Positions 1 through 5,919 of a stretch of DNA of 7,421 nt are shown here, in pieces (position 1 is the stretch's first letter; each line of letters starts with the position of its first letter). Location of the stretch: positions 1 through 7,421 of the forward strand of contig JAVCCX010000142.1 in the NCBI GenBank assembly GCA_030765245.1, written 5' to 3'. The stretch comes from Candidatus Zophobacter franzmannii (GTDB lineage: Bacteria; Cloacimonadota; Cloacimonadia; Cloacimonadales; JAFGVF01). The position numbers and the translations under genes were made by a program. A model generated the notes under the pieces. That model was given only the letters and a program-made list of their open reading frames with translations. It was not told where the DNA came from and did not search any database.

Positions 1-91
1 CAAGGTTTTGATAATTTTCTATATATTCATTATCCCATCATGAATCACGAAGTTAGCAACTCAACATAAAACAGTGGTTTAGCGAAAGTAC

Positions 92-119
92 TTGATTAAA
101 TTACAAGAAGTAATATATT
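92..119 (+). promoter_or_regulatory. Possible sigma-70-type promoter for the operon
   Basis: TTGATT (92-97) and TATATT (114-119) are separated by 16 bases and match the -35 and -10 consensus at 4 of 6 and 5 of 6 positions. This would place the transcript start near base 126, about 30 bases before the first start codon. In AT-rich DNA such matches arise often by chance, so this is only a candidate. The rest of bases 1-155 holds no gene I can support. Frame 1 is open from base 1 to a TAA at 67-69, which could be the tail of an upstream gene, but 22 codons are too few to judge. Confidence 0.3.
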
Positions 120-155
120 TGCATATAGCCTAGTGTTTAGGTAAAAGGATATACG

Positions 156-617
156 ATGAGTAATGAAAATAGCGAAAGTGTTGGAATTGTTCTATCAATA
201 AATAACGATATAGCCGAAGTAGAAGTGATTGCCGGCGGAGGATGTTCAACATGCTCAATGAGTCTGGTATGTGGTTCTACTAAGAAAAAGATTAAATATT
301 CAGCAAGAGCCCCTTTCAAAGTAAAGGTACATGATAAAGTGTCATTAACTTTAGTAGAAGGAAGCAAGGTCCTATCTGCCCTTATTATCTTCCTAATCCC
401 TGTATTATTCCTAATCTTTGGATATATTATTGGTACGAAATTTGGACTCAATGAAGGTTTTTCTGTATTAGTCTCCTTAGGCTTCTTTGGTATTAGCCTT
501 ATACCGGTTAAAATTCTCGACAATGTGTACGGGAAAAAGATAAACTATGAAATTACCAAAATCTTACCAAATGATACGGTTATAGAACCTATCAGTTGCG
601 AAAGGAATGAAGAGTGA
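156..617 (+). CDS. rseC: RseC/MucC-family (SoxR-reducing-system type) membrane protein
   Basis: This is a 153-residue inner-membrane protein of the RseC/MucC family. Members are linked to envelope-stress signalling (RseABC) and to reduction of SoxR together with the Rsx/Rnf complex. The N-terminal half holds the family's cysteine cluster, C30-x2-C33-x5-C39, set in a small beta-rich domain (G10-V12 start, then a G-G-G-C turn). Two hydrophobic helices follow at about residues 72-93 and 102-118, the usual RseC hairpin, and then a short polar tail. The ATG is preceded by AAAGGA at 144-149, six bases upstream. No rnf/rsx genes, sigma factor or anti-sigma factor lie beside it here, so its partner cannot be read from context. 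Its stop overlaps the folB start by four bases. Family assignment is fairly sure, and the exact role in this organism is not known. Confidence 0.8.
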   Translation: MSNENSESVGIVLSINNDIAEVEVIAGGGCSTCSMSLVCGSTKKKIKYSARAPFKVKVHDKVSLTLVEGSKVLSALIIFLIPVLFLIFGYIIGTKFGLNEGFSVLVSLGFFGISLIPVKILDNVYGKKINYEITKILPNDTVIEPISCERNEE

Positions 618-970
618 AAATCCATCTTGAAGAGTTAGTTTTTTACGGTTTCCATGGTGTTTATGATGAAGAGAGGAAGTTAGGGCAACGCTTTATCGTC
701 AGTGTAACAATCAATACCGATTGTTCGCTTGATAGAAGAATTCATCACTTAGACGATACATTAGACTACACGAAAGTCTATAGTCTTGTAAAAGAGGTTA
801 TGGAAACTCATCAGTATCACCTGCTTGAGAACTGTGTGAATAAAATCCTTGATGAGATGTTTGAACGCTTCGAGTTGATTCAAACCGCTGAAGTTTCGAT
901 TAAGAAACCATCTGTTCCGATTCAGGGACCTCTTAAATATGTAGAAGTATCCATGGCGAGGAGTCGTTGA
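614..970 (+). CDS. folB: Dihydroneopterin aldolase
   Basis: FolB is a cytoplasmic enzyme of folate synthesis that splits 7,8-dihydroneopterin into 6-hydroxymethyl-7,8-dihydropterin and glycolaldehyde. The product is the FolK substrate, and folK is the next gene. Length (118 residues) is normal for the family. Visible hallmarks are the F-Y-G-F-H-G segment (10-15) followed by E20 and G24-Q25, where E20 fits the conserved pterin-region Glu. D51-Y52 fits the conserved active-site Tyr region, L70-L71-E72-N73 the pterin-anchoring Glu, and K97-K98-P99...P102-I103 the conserved catalytic Lys-Pro motif near the end. The start is GTG, chosen because the protein matches the family from its first residues and AAAGGA lies at 601-606, seven bases upstream. 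GTGA overlaps the rseC stop, and its own TGA overlaps the folK start, so translation is probably coupled on both sides. Confidence 0.93.
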   Translation: MKIHLEELVFYGFHGVYDEERKLGQRFIVSVTINTDCSLDRRIHHLDDTLDYTKVYSLVKEVMETHQYHLLENCVNKILDEMFERFELIQTAEVSIKKPSVPIQGPLKYVEVSMARSR

Positions 971-1440
971 GGAAGATCTTCTTAGGGCTTGGTTCTAATC
1001 TTGGCAACAAAAAAGCTAATCTCGATAGAGCTATAACCACTATTAATCGGCATTACGACATCAAAGTGGTTGCAACGAGTTCAGTAATCGAAACTGAACC
1101 ATGGGGAATGACTGAGCAACTTGAGTTTTTGAACATGGCAATCGAGATAGAAACTGAGTTAAACCCAAAGTCACTCTTGAATGAGATTATGAGGATTGAG
1201 GATGACCTGGGTAGAGTTAGGGATATAAAATGGGGACCAAGAATAATTGATATTGACATCCTCTTTTATGACACTCTAATTCTGAATGTTGATGAACTTA
1301 ACATTCCCCACCCCTACCTTAGTGAGAGGGATTTTGTCTTGAAACCCTTGAATGAAATTGCCTCTGACTTTGTGCATCCCGTATCCGGTATGACAGTAAA
1401 AGAATTATTAAAAATAAATGAAATGGAGTTATCTAAATGA
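967..1440 (+). CDS. folK: 6-hydroxymethyl-7,8-dihydropterin pyrophosphokinase
   Basis: FolK (HPPK) transfers pyrophosphate from ATP to 6-hydroxymethyl-7,8-dihydropterin, the step after FolB and before dihydropteroate synthase. The 157 residues match the usual length. Visible motifs are G7-L-G-S-N-L-G13 at the N-terminus, E44-P-W-G for pterin binding, R83 and R85 in the flexible catalytic loop, and the family signature K88-W-G-P-R-I-I-D-I-D-I-L. D95 and D97 correspond to the two magnesium ligands, and R92, H115 and R121 also fall at the positions known from E. coli HPPK. The start is TTG inside the overlap TTGA with folB. It is supported by GAGGAG at 958-963 (three bases away, rather close) and by the conserved protein beginning only two residues later. 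The gene ends in an ATGA overlap with the next gene. No folP or folE is visible in the window. Confidence 0.95.
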   Translation: MRKIFLGLGSNLGNKKANLDRAITTINRHYDIKVVATSSVIETEPWGMTEQLEFLNMAIEIETELNPKSLLNEIMRIEDDLGRVRDIKWGPRIIDIDILFYDTLILNVDELNIPHPYLSERDFVLKPLNEIASDFVHPVSGMTVKELLKINEMELSK

Positions 1441-2459
1441 GTTCAGTAGCCTCAATCGTATTAGCTGCCGGTAAAGGCACCAGGATGAAATCAAACCGTC
1501 CTAAAGTTGTGTTCCCTTTAGCCGAGAAACCACTTATACAAAGAGTTGTAGAAACAGCCGTAAAGGCTAACTGTGATCTTATAAATGTTGTTGTTGGTTA
1601 TCAGAAAGAGACTGTAATCGGTTCAATTCAAACTGATTGCGAACTTCTATTTTCAGAACAGGTAGAGCAAAACGGAACCGGTCATGCTGTGATTGTTGCC
1701 CGTGACGCTATGCCGGACTTCAAAGGTGAAATCTTCATCCTTTGTGGTGATGTTCCTCTTCTCAGACATGAAACTCTTACTGCAATGCTAAAAGACCATC
1801 GTGAAAACAAGGCTGCATGTACTGTATTAACTGCTTTTATGGATGATCCTGCTATGTATGGAAGAATTGTCAGAAATGCTAATGGGAATGTTGATAGAAT
1901 AGTTGAGTTCAAAGATGCCAGCGATGATCAAAGAAAGATTAAAGAGATTAATACAGGTATCTATTGTTTCAACTCAGAAGACCTCTACTCATCACTCGAT
2001 AAGATTGATAACAAGAATGTCCAAGGTGAATACTATTTAACCGATACGCTTGAAATACTCAATGGTGAGAACAAGATTGTTGGCTCATCAGTACTGAGTA
2101 ACTTTGTTGAAGCTGCCGGTGTAAACTCACAAGAGCAGTTGGCAGAACTTGAGACTGCCTATCATGATAATATTAGAAAGGGCTTCTTAAATAGTGGTGT
2201 AATTATTGAAAATCCAATGAGTGTTATTATTGGTGACGAAGTTGAGATTGAGAAGGATGTGATTATCCAGGCTAACTCAATTATCAAAGGAAAGAGTAAG
2301 ATAGAAAGTGGGGCTAAGATTGGTCCTAACTGCTATATAAAGGATGCTATCATAGAAGAAAATGCAATCCTTGAAGGCTATAATATTGTGAAAGATGCAA
2401 CCATCAATGAACATGAAATTATGCCGTTTCGCTCTACTACAATAGAGGAATATGTTTAA
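1437..2459 (+). CDS. Short GlmU-like UDP-N-acetylglucosamine pyrophosphorylase without the acetyltransferase active site
   Basis: The N-terminal 230 residues are a GlmU-type nucleotidyltransferase that should make UDP-GlcNAc (or a close UDP-sugar) from UTP and the sugar 1-phosphate for cell-wall and lipopolysaccharide synthesis. Visible residues are L9-A-A-G-K-G-T-R-M17 and P22-K23 for nucleotide binding, G80-T-G-H-A84, G104-D105-V-P-L, Y141-G-R143, E170-I-N-T-G174 and Q196-G-E-Y-Y-L-T-D203. D105 and N230 fit the two magnesium ligands. Residues from about 250 form a few left-handed beta-helix turns, but the protein ends at 340 while normal GlmU has about 450-460. By eye it stops near E. coli residue 335, so the segment holding acetyltransferase residues K351, H363, Y366, N377 and N386 is missing. 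The next gene begins directly after the stop, so this looks like a stable short form and not a frameshift. GGAG at 1425-1428 supports the ATG. The acetylation step must then be done elsewhere or skipped. Another UDP-sugar specificity is possible. Confidence 0.85.
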   Translation: MSSVASIVLAAGKGTRMKSNRPKVVFPLAEKPLIQRVVETAVKANCDLINVVVGYQKETVIGSIQTDCELLFSEQVEQNGTGHAVIVARDAMPDFKGEIFILCGDVPLLRHETLTAMLKDHRENKAACTVLTAFMDDPAMYGRIVRNANGNVDRIVEFKDASDDQRKIKEINTGIYCFNSEDLYSSLDKIDNKNVQGEYYLTDTLEILNGENKIVGSSVLSNFVEAAGVNSQEQLAELETAYHDNIRKGFLNSGVIIENPMSVIIGDEVEIEKDVIIQANSIIKGKSKIESGAKIGPNCYIKDAIIEENAILEGYNIVKDATINEHEIMPFRSTTIEEYV

Positions 2460-2957
2460 ATGAGTGATAATAACTATCTCTATTCACCCTGGAGATTGGA
2501 TTATATCCTCTCTAAAAAAGAGAAGGGATGTATTTTCTGCCTTAAGCCTGATGTGAATGAGGATGAGAAGCAGTTTATAATATATCGTTCAGAACATTGC
2601 TTTGTGATAATGAACATTTATCCGTACAATAACGGACACCTTATGGTCGTTCCTTATCGTCATGTAAGTCATCTTTTTGATTTGAATGATGCTGAGAGAA
2701 ATGACCTGTTCAGGGTTGTTAAGCTGACTGAGCAGATACTACATAAACACTATCAGCCCCAAGGAATTAACATTGGGATGAATCTGGGTAAAGCTGCCGG
2801 AGCAGGAATTGATGCACATATTCATGTACATTTAGTACCTCGCTGGGAGGGAGATAGTAATTTCATGTCTATCATAGGTGGGTATCGTGTTATACCGGAA
2901 GCCTTTGAGCGTGCATATCACCAGCTAAAAGAACAGTTTGACAGTTTGGAAGGGTAA
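2460..2957 (+). CDS. HIT-family nucleotide hydrolase or Ap4A phosphorylase-like protein
   Basis: This 165-residue cytoplasmic protein belongs to the histidine triad superfamily, whose members cleave nucleotide phosphoanhydride or phosphoramide bonds through a histidine nucleotidyl intermediate. The triad is H120-I-H122-V-H124-L-V-P, with H122 the expected nucleophile. N58-G-H-L-M-V-V-P65 followed by R67-H68 is the other conserved HIT segment. The N-terminus (Y8-S-P-W-R-L12, then C24-I-F-C27) and the stretch after the triad (R128-W-E-G-D-S-N-F135) resemble the bacterial subgroup that includes mycobacterial Ap4A phosphorylase. C24 and C27 probably hold zinc with histidines. This makes dinucleoside polyphosphate turnover plausible, but substrate cannot be fixed from sequence. 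The ATG abuts the preceding TAA with no gap, and AGAGGAA at 2444-2450 serves as its ribosome binding site. Confidence 0.88.
   Translation: MSDNNYLYSPWRLDYILSKKEKGCIFCLKPDVNEDEKQFIIYRSEHCFVIMNIYPYNNGHLMVVPYRHVSHLFDLNDAERNDLFRVVKLTEQILHKHYQPQGINIGMNLGKAAGAGIDAHIHVHLVPRWEGDSNFMSIIGGYRVIPEAFERAYHQLKEQFDSLEG
2948..2954 (+). promoter_or_regulatory. Ribosome binding site that decides the TTG start of the LytR_C gene
   Basis: GGAAGGG lies nine bases before TTG at 2964 and sits over the stop region of the HIT gene. No ATG or GTG start is in frame between the HIT stop and the membrane helix of the next protein, so this site supports reading TTG as the true start. Confidence 0.6.
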
Positions 2958-2963
2958 AATATT

Positions 2964-3398
2964 TTGTCTTTTATAAAGAGTAAATGGTCTGTCATTATTG
3001 CTGTTATTGCAGGTTTAGCCATTATTGGTACAGCCATCTTTTTTTTGATTCCTAAAGAGAGTGTAAATCAGGAAACTGAAGAAGAAGATTTACTCCCACA
3101 AGTCCATGTTAGAGTCGTGAATGGCTGTGGTGTAAAAGGTGTTGCGAATCTATTTACAGATGCCTTGTATAAAACGAATGTATTCGTTTCCAGTACTGGC
3201 AATGCTAATAGTTTTAATTATAATAAAAGTGTGATAATTGTTAAACAGAGGGATACTAAAGACCTTGAGAGATTGATGGAAATGACCTCAATTAAGGACT
3301 TTACCTATGTTTATACTGATAAAGAAACAGTTCCTTTCCTGATAATAATCGGGAAGGACTATGAAAAGGTAATTAAAAGAATTACCAGTAAGGAGTAA
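2964..3398 (+). CDS. Membrane-anchored stand-alone LytR_C-domain protein
   Basis: This is a 144-residue protein with a short positive N-terminus (K5, K7), one hydrophobic helix at about residues 9-29, an acidic linker (E37-E-x-E-E-E-D42), then a domain from about residue 46 to 138. That domain resembles the LytR/CpsA/Psr C-terminal (LytR_C) fold: V47-x-V-x-V-V-N-G-C-G opens it, followed by G59-V-A-x-L and later a beta strand of the type S-V-I-I-V. The helix and charges suggest a single-pass inner-membrane protein with the domain outside the cytoplasm. The LCP phosphotransferase domain that normally precedes LytR_C in wall-polymer ligases is absent, so this is not a ligase itself. The function of free LytR_C domains is not established. 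The start is TTG, with GGAAGGG nine bases upstream. It lies between the HIT gene (6-base gap) and rsfS (8-base gap). Domain assignment is moderately sure. Confidence 0.7.
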   Translation: MSFIKSKWSVIIAVIAGLAIIGTAIFFLIPKESVNQETEEEDLLPQVHVRVVNGCGVKGVANLFTDALYKTNVFVSSTGNANSFNYNKSVIIVKQRDTKDLERLMEMTSIKDFTYVYTDKETVPFLIIIGKDYEKVIKRITSKE

Positions 3399-3406
3399 TC
3401 TAGCAT

Positions 3407-3838
3407 ATGAAAGATATTCAGAATTCAGATATTGAGAAAATCATTGGTTGGATGATTGAAAAAAAGGCTGATGATGTTAAATACTTCGATGTAAGAAATA
3501 AGACAGACTATACTGATTATATAATACTTGCGACCGGTGCAAACGAGCTTCATCTCAAAGCGATTGCCCTTAATGTTTTAGAAAAAGCTAAGAAAGAAGA
3601 TATTCAGGTACTCGGTAAAGAAGGGATGAATAACGCAGGATGGATACTTATTGATATGGGTTACATCATTGCACACATCGCCCTTCCTGATACTCGTGAG
3701 CACTATAAATTTGACCAATTGTTTGATGAGATCCAGAAGAAACGAATCATAGAAGAAGGCGAAACTAACTTAGATTTAGATGCTGAGGTAAACGCAGTAA
3801 TCAGTTTAGATTTAGACGCTGAGATAGACAATGATTAA
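3407..3838 (+). CDS. rsfS: Ribosomal silencing factor RsfS with acidic C-terminal extension
   Basis: RsfS (RsfA, formerly the Iojap family) binds ribosomal protein uL14 on the large subunit and blocks joining with the small subunit, lowering translation when nutrients are short. The family core spans about residues 5-112. It shows D34-Y-T-D-Y-I-I-L-A-T-G44 near the N-terminus, G78-W-I-L-I-D83, H90 and R97-E-H-Y-K-F-D-Q-L-F-D-E at the end of the domain, matching the usual R-x-x-Y-x-L-E-x-L-W pattern loosely. Residues 116-143 form an extra acidic tail holding the hexapeptide LDLDAE twice (122-127 and 134-139). Most family members end soon after the core. AGGAG at 3391-3395, eleven bases upstream, serves the ATG and overlaps the end of the LytR_C gene. 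The last eight bases are shared with the start of argS, so argS translation probably depends on ribosomes finishing here. Confidence 0.92.
   Translation: MKDIQNSDIEKIIGWMIEKKADDVKYFDVRNKTDYTDYIILATGANELHLKAIALNVLEKAKKEDIQVLGKEGMNNAGWILIDMGYIIAHIALPDTREHYKFDQLFDEIQKKRIIEEGETNLDLDAEVNAVISLDLDAEIDND
3770..3829 (+). repeat. Duplicated coding unit in the rsfS tail
   Basis: TTAGATTTAGATGCTGAGGTA (3770-3790 without its last base shown in full comparison) recurs at 3806-3826 with three base changes among 21, and the copies are 36 bases apart start to start. Both are in frame and encode LDLDAE plus V or I, each followed by N or D. The near identity at DNA level points to a fairly recent duplication inside the gene. 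Confidence 0.75.
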
Positions 3839-5831
3839 AGATCTAATTATTAATGATCTCCACTCTATTGTAGGAGCTCTGAAATTAGAGAGCAATAATA
3901 AGTATACTGTAGAAGAGCCTAAAGATAAAGAACATGGTGATTTTTCAACAAATATCGCTATGGTTCTGGCAAAGCTTAATAAGACCGCTCCAAAAGTTTT
4001 AGCTGAAAAGATTGTAGCTAAACTTAAAAAGAATAAGCACTTTAGCAAAGTATCTATTGCCGGGCCGGGATTTATTAATATTAAGATCGCACAAGCTCTC
4101 TATCATGACATTCTCCTTGATATTTTTTACGCAGGAGATGAGTTTGGTAGCTCTGAGTATGGTAAAGGTAAGATGATCCTGCTTGAATTTGTTAGTGCAA
4201 ATCCAACAGGTCCTTTGAATATCGTTAATGCCCGTGCTGCATCATTTGGAGACTCTTTGTGCCGAATAATGCGTAAGGTCGGTTTTTATGCAGAGCGTGA
4301 GTTTTATATAAATGATGCAGGTAACCAGGTTGATATCCTCACAGAATCAGTTGAGTTACGCTTGCGTCAGATTCGGGGTGAGAATATTGGCGAATTCCCA
4401 TTCGAAGCTTATCATGGTGAATATGTTATGGACCTGGCGAAAGAGATTAACAGTACTGAAGGAACTCGTATTCTGATGATGCCTGAAAAGGATCGGATGG
4501 AGAAGTTAAAAGATTTCTCACTTCAATATATTCATAATCTTCAAATCAATAGTCTTGCAAAATTCGATGTTGAATTTGACAACTGGGTCTCAGAGAAGAA
4601 CCTCAGAAAACAAGGTATGGTTGAAGAAGTTTTAAGCTACCTTGCGGAAGCACATTGTACTTATGAAAAAGATGATGCAATCTGGTTCAAATCAACCGAA
4701 TATGGTGATGACAAGGATCGTGTTCTCCTCAAAGCTGATGGTACACCTACATATATTGTGCCGGATATTGCTTATCATTTAACAAAATATCAACGTGGTT
4801 TTGATGTAATGATCGATGTTTTAGGTCCTGATCACCACGGATACATACCAAGAATTCAAGCTGCGATTGAAGCCTTGAAATATGACGAAGATAAGTTACA
4901 ATTCATTATTCTTCAACAGGTTAATCTATTTGAAGATGGTGAAAAAGTTAAGATGTCTAAACGACTCGGCAAACTTGTAACTATGGATGATCTTTTCAGA
5001 GCTATAGGTAAAGATGTTTCTCGCTTCTTCTTCCTCCAGCGTTCTACTAACTCACATCTCAATTTTGACCTTGAGTTAGCTACTAAAGAAGGAAATGAGA
5101 ATCCTGTTTATTACTGTCAATATGCTCATGCTCGTATTCATAGCATTTTAAAAAATGGCAAGAAAGCTGGTCTCAAACCAAGGAAGTCAGACCTGAAGAG
5201 TTTAGAGTTACTTACTACAAAAGAAGAACTTGATCTCATCAAGAAGCTCTCTAGCTTCCCAGAGTTATTGATTGCTATTGCTGAAACTCGTGAAACACAT
5301 CGTCTTCCAAATTATGTGATTGAATTGGCAGGGCTTTTTCATAAATACTATGGCAAATTCAAAGTCGTAGATGTTAAGAAAGAAGAGCTTACTAGAGCAC
5401 GACTACATTTAGTTAAAATTGTTGCTCGTACTCTCAAGATTGCCTTAAATATAATGGGTGTTTCTGCTCCTGAAGAGATGAAACAGAAGAAAGCTCCGGG
5501 AGATAAGAAAAAAAGCGCACCAAAGAAACCTAAGGTGAAAGAAGTTTCAGAGACCGTAAAGGCTAAGAAAGAAGTGAAACCTGCTCCTAAGAAAGAGAAG
5601 AAACCTTCTGTGAAAAAGGCTTCTGAGAAAAAGGTTGTAAAGAAGGTTGCGAGTCCCAAGAAGAAAACAGCAGTTGAAAAAAAGAAGGTTAGCAAAACTG
5701 AGGCAGTGAAACCAAAAACTTCAGCAAAACCTAAGGCTACTACAACTGCGAAAAAGACTACAACCAAGAAAGTTGCAACTAAGAAAAGTGCAGTAAAGAA
5801 ACCAGCAAAGAAAATTGCTAAGAGACAATAG
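3831..5831 (+). CDS. argS: Arginyl-tRNA synthetase with altered HIGH motif and Lys-rich C-terminal tail
   Basis: ArgRS charges tRNA-Arg with arginine using ATP. Residues 1 to about 87 are the N-terminal domain that contacts the tRNA elbow (H35-G-D-F-S-T-N, A77-G-P-G-F-I-N). The class I catalytic core follows: S122-A-N-P-T-G-P-L, Y-I-N-D-A-G-N-Q, a D-G-T-P-T-Y-I-V-P-D-I-A-Y-H stretch, L-G-P-D-H-H-G-Y and K374-M-S-K-R. From N424 (N-P-V-Y-Y-C-Q-Y-A-H-A-R) the helical anticodon-binding domain runs to G-V-S-A-P-E-E-M at 550, where the enzyme normally ends. Two things are odd. The HIGH signature reads N130-I-V-N133. Also, residues 551-666 are a tail with about 40% Lys plus Ala, Pro, Thr, Val and Ser, in KK-rich repeats like histone H1. 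The reading frame stays open without a break, so the tail is part of the protein. The ATG overlaps rsfS by eight bases with only a weak binding site, and a strong terminator follows the stop. Confidence 0.95.
   Translation: MIKDLIINDLHSIVGALKLESNNKYTVEEPKDKEHGDFSTNIAMVLAKLNKTAPKVLAEKIVAKLKKNKHFSKVSIAGPGFINIKIAQALYHDILLDIFYAGDEFGSSEYGKGKMILLEFVSANPTGPLNIVNARAASFGDSLCRIMRKVGFYAEREFYINDAGNQVDILTESVELRLRQIRGENIGEFPFEAYHGEYVMDLAKEINSTEGTRILMMPEKDRMEKLKDFSLQYIHNLQINSLAKFDVEFDNWVSEKNLRKQGMVEEVLSYLAEAHCTYEKDDAIWFKSTEYGDDKDRVLLKADGTPTYIVPDIAYHLTKYQRGFDVMIDVLGPDHHGYIPRIQAAIEALKYDEDKLQFIILQQVNLFEDGEKVKMSKRLGKLVTMDDLFRAIGKDVSRFFFLQRSTNSHLNFDLELATKEGNENPVYYCQYAHARIHSILKNGKKAGLKPRKSDLKSLELLTTKEELDLIKKLSSFPELLIAIAETRETHRLPNYVIELAGLFHKYYGKFKVVDVKKEELTRARLHLVKIVARTLKIALNIMGVSAPEEMKQKKAPGDKKKSAPKKPKVKEVSETVKAKKEVKPAPKKEKKPSVKKASEKKVVKKVASPKKKTAVEKKKVSKTEAVKPKTSAKPKATTTAKKTTTKKVATKKSAVKKPAKKIAKRQ
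5481..5828 (+). repeat. A-rich low-complexity DNA coding the Lys-rich ArgRS tail
   Basis: Codons 551-666 of argS use mostly AAG and AAA with GCT, CCT, ACT and GTT. This produces irregular short repeats of the type KK-x-A/P/S-x-KK and a coding strand dominated by purines. There is no exact long repeat unit. The composition differs sharply from the rest of argS but keeps the same frame, strand and general codon style, so it looks like a tail grown by slippage or duplication and not a separate gene. Confidence 0.7.
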
Positions 5832-5848
5832 GTTTTAAGATAGAATTT

Positions 5849-5881
5849 ATCCTGTTAAATCACATTTAACAGGATTTTTTT
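5849..5881 (+). terminator. Intrinsic terminator after argS
   Basis: ATCCTGTTAAAT (5849-5860) pairs perfectly with ATTTAACAGGAT (5864-5875) around a three-base CAC loop, and a run of seven T residues spans 5875-5881. It sits 17 bases after the argS stop and has the form of a Rho-independent terminator on the + strand. It closes the rseC-to-argS unit. Confidence 0.92.
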
Positions 5882-5919
5882 GTAACAAATGAAAATAATT
5901 GGATTAGTAAGAGTGAAAT

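Noticed and set aside
25..45. Short inverted repeat ATTCAT ... ATGAAT in the leader, considered as an operator or terminator.
   Set aside because: The arms are only six AT-rich bases with a nine-base loop and no T run follows, so chance is the simpler explanation.
137..523. A 128-codon open frame on the - strand opposite rseC.
   Set aside because: The + strand encodes a recognisable RseC protein with its Cys cluster and two membrane helices, and the antisense product shows no known motif.
2457..2462. The short glmU-like gene as a pseudogene broken by a frameshift.
   Set aside because: The following sequence in all frames encodes the HIT protein from its first codon, with no remnant of the missing acetyltransferase half.
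5348..5767. A 139-codon open frame on the - strand, rich in Phe, Thr and Ala.
   Set aside because: It is antisense to the Lys-rich argS tail. AAG/AAA codons read backwards as CTT/TTT, which produces the Phe-rich product. It has no family resemblance and no ribosome binding site worth noting.
5880..5919. Possible promoter for the metallophosphoesterase starting at TTGTAA (5880-5885).
   Set aside because: No convincing -10 hexamer lies 16-18 bases downstream. The gene may have a promoter overlapping the terminator or be read by leak-through, but the sequence does not show which.
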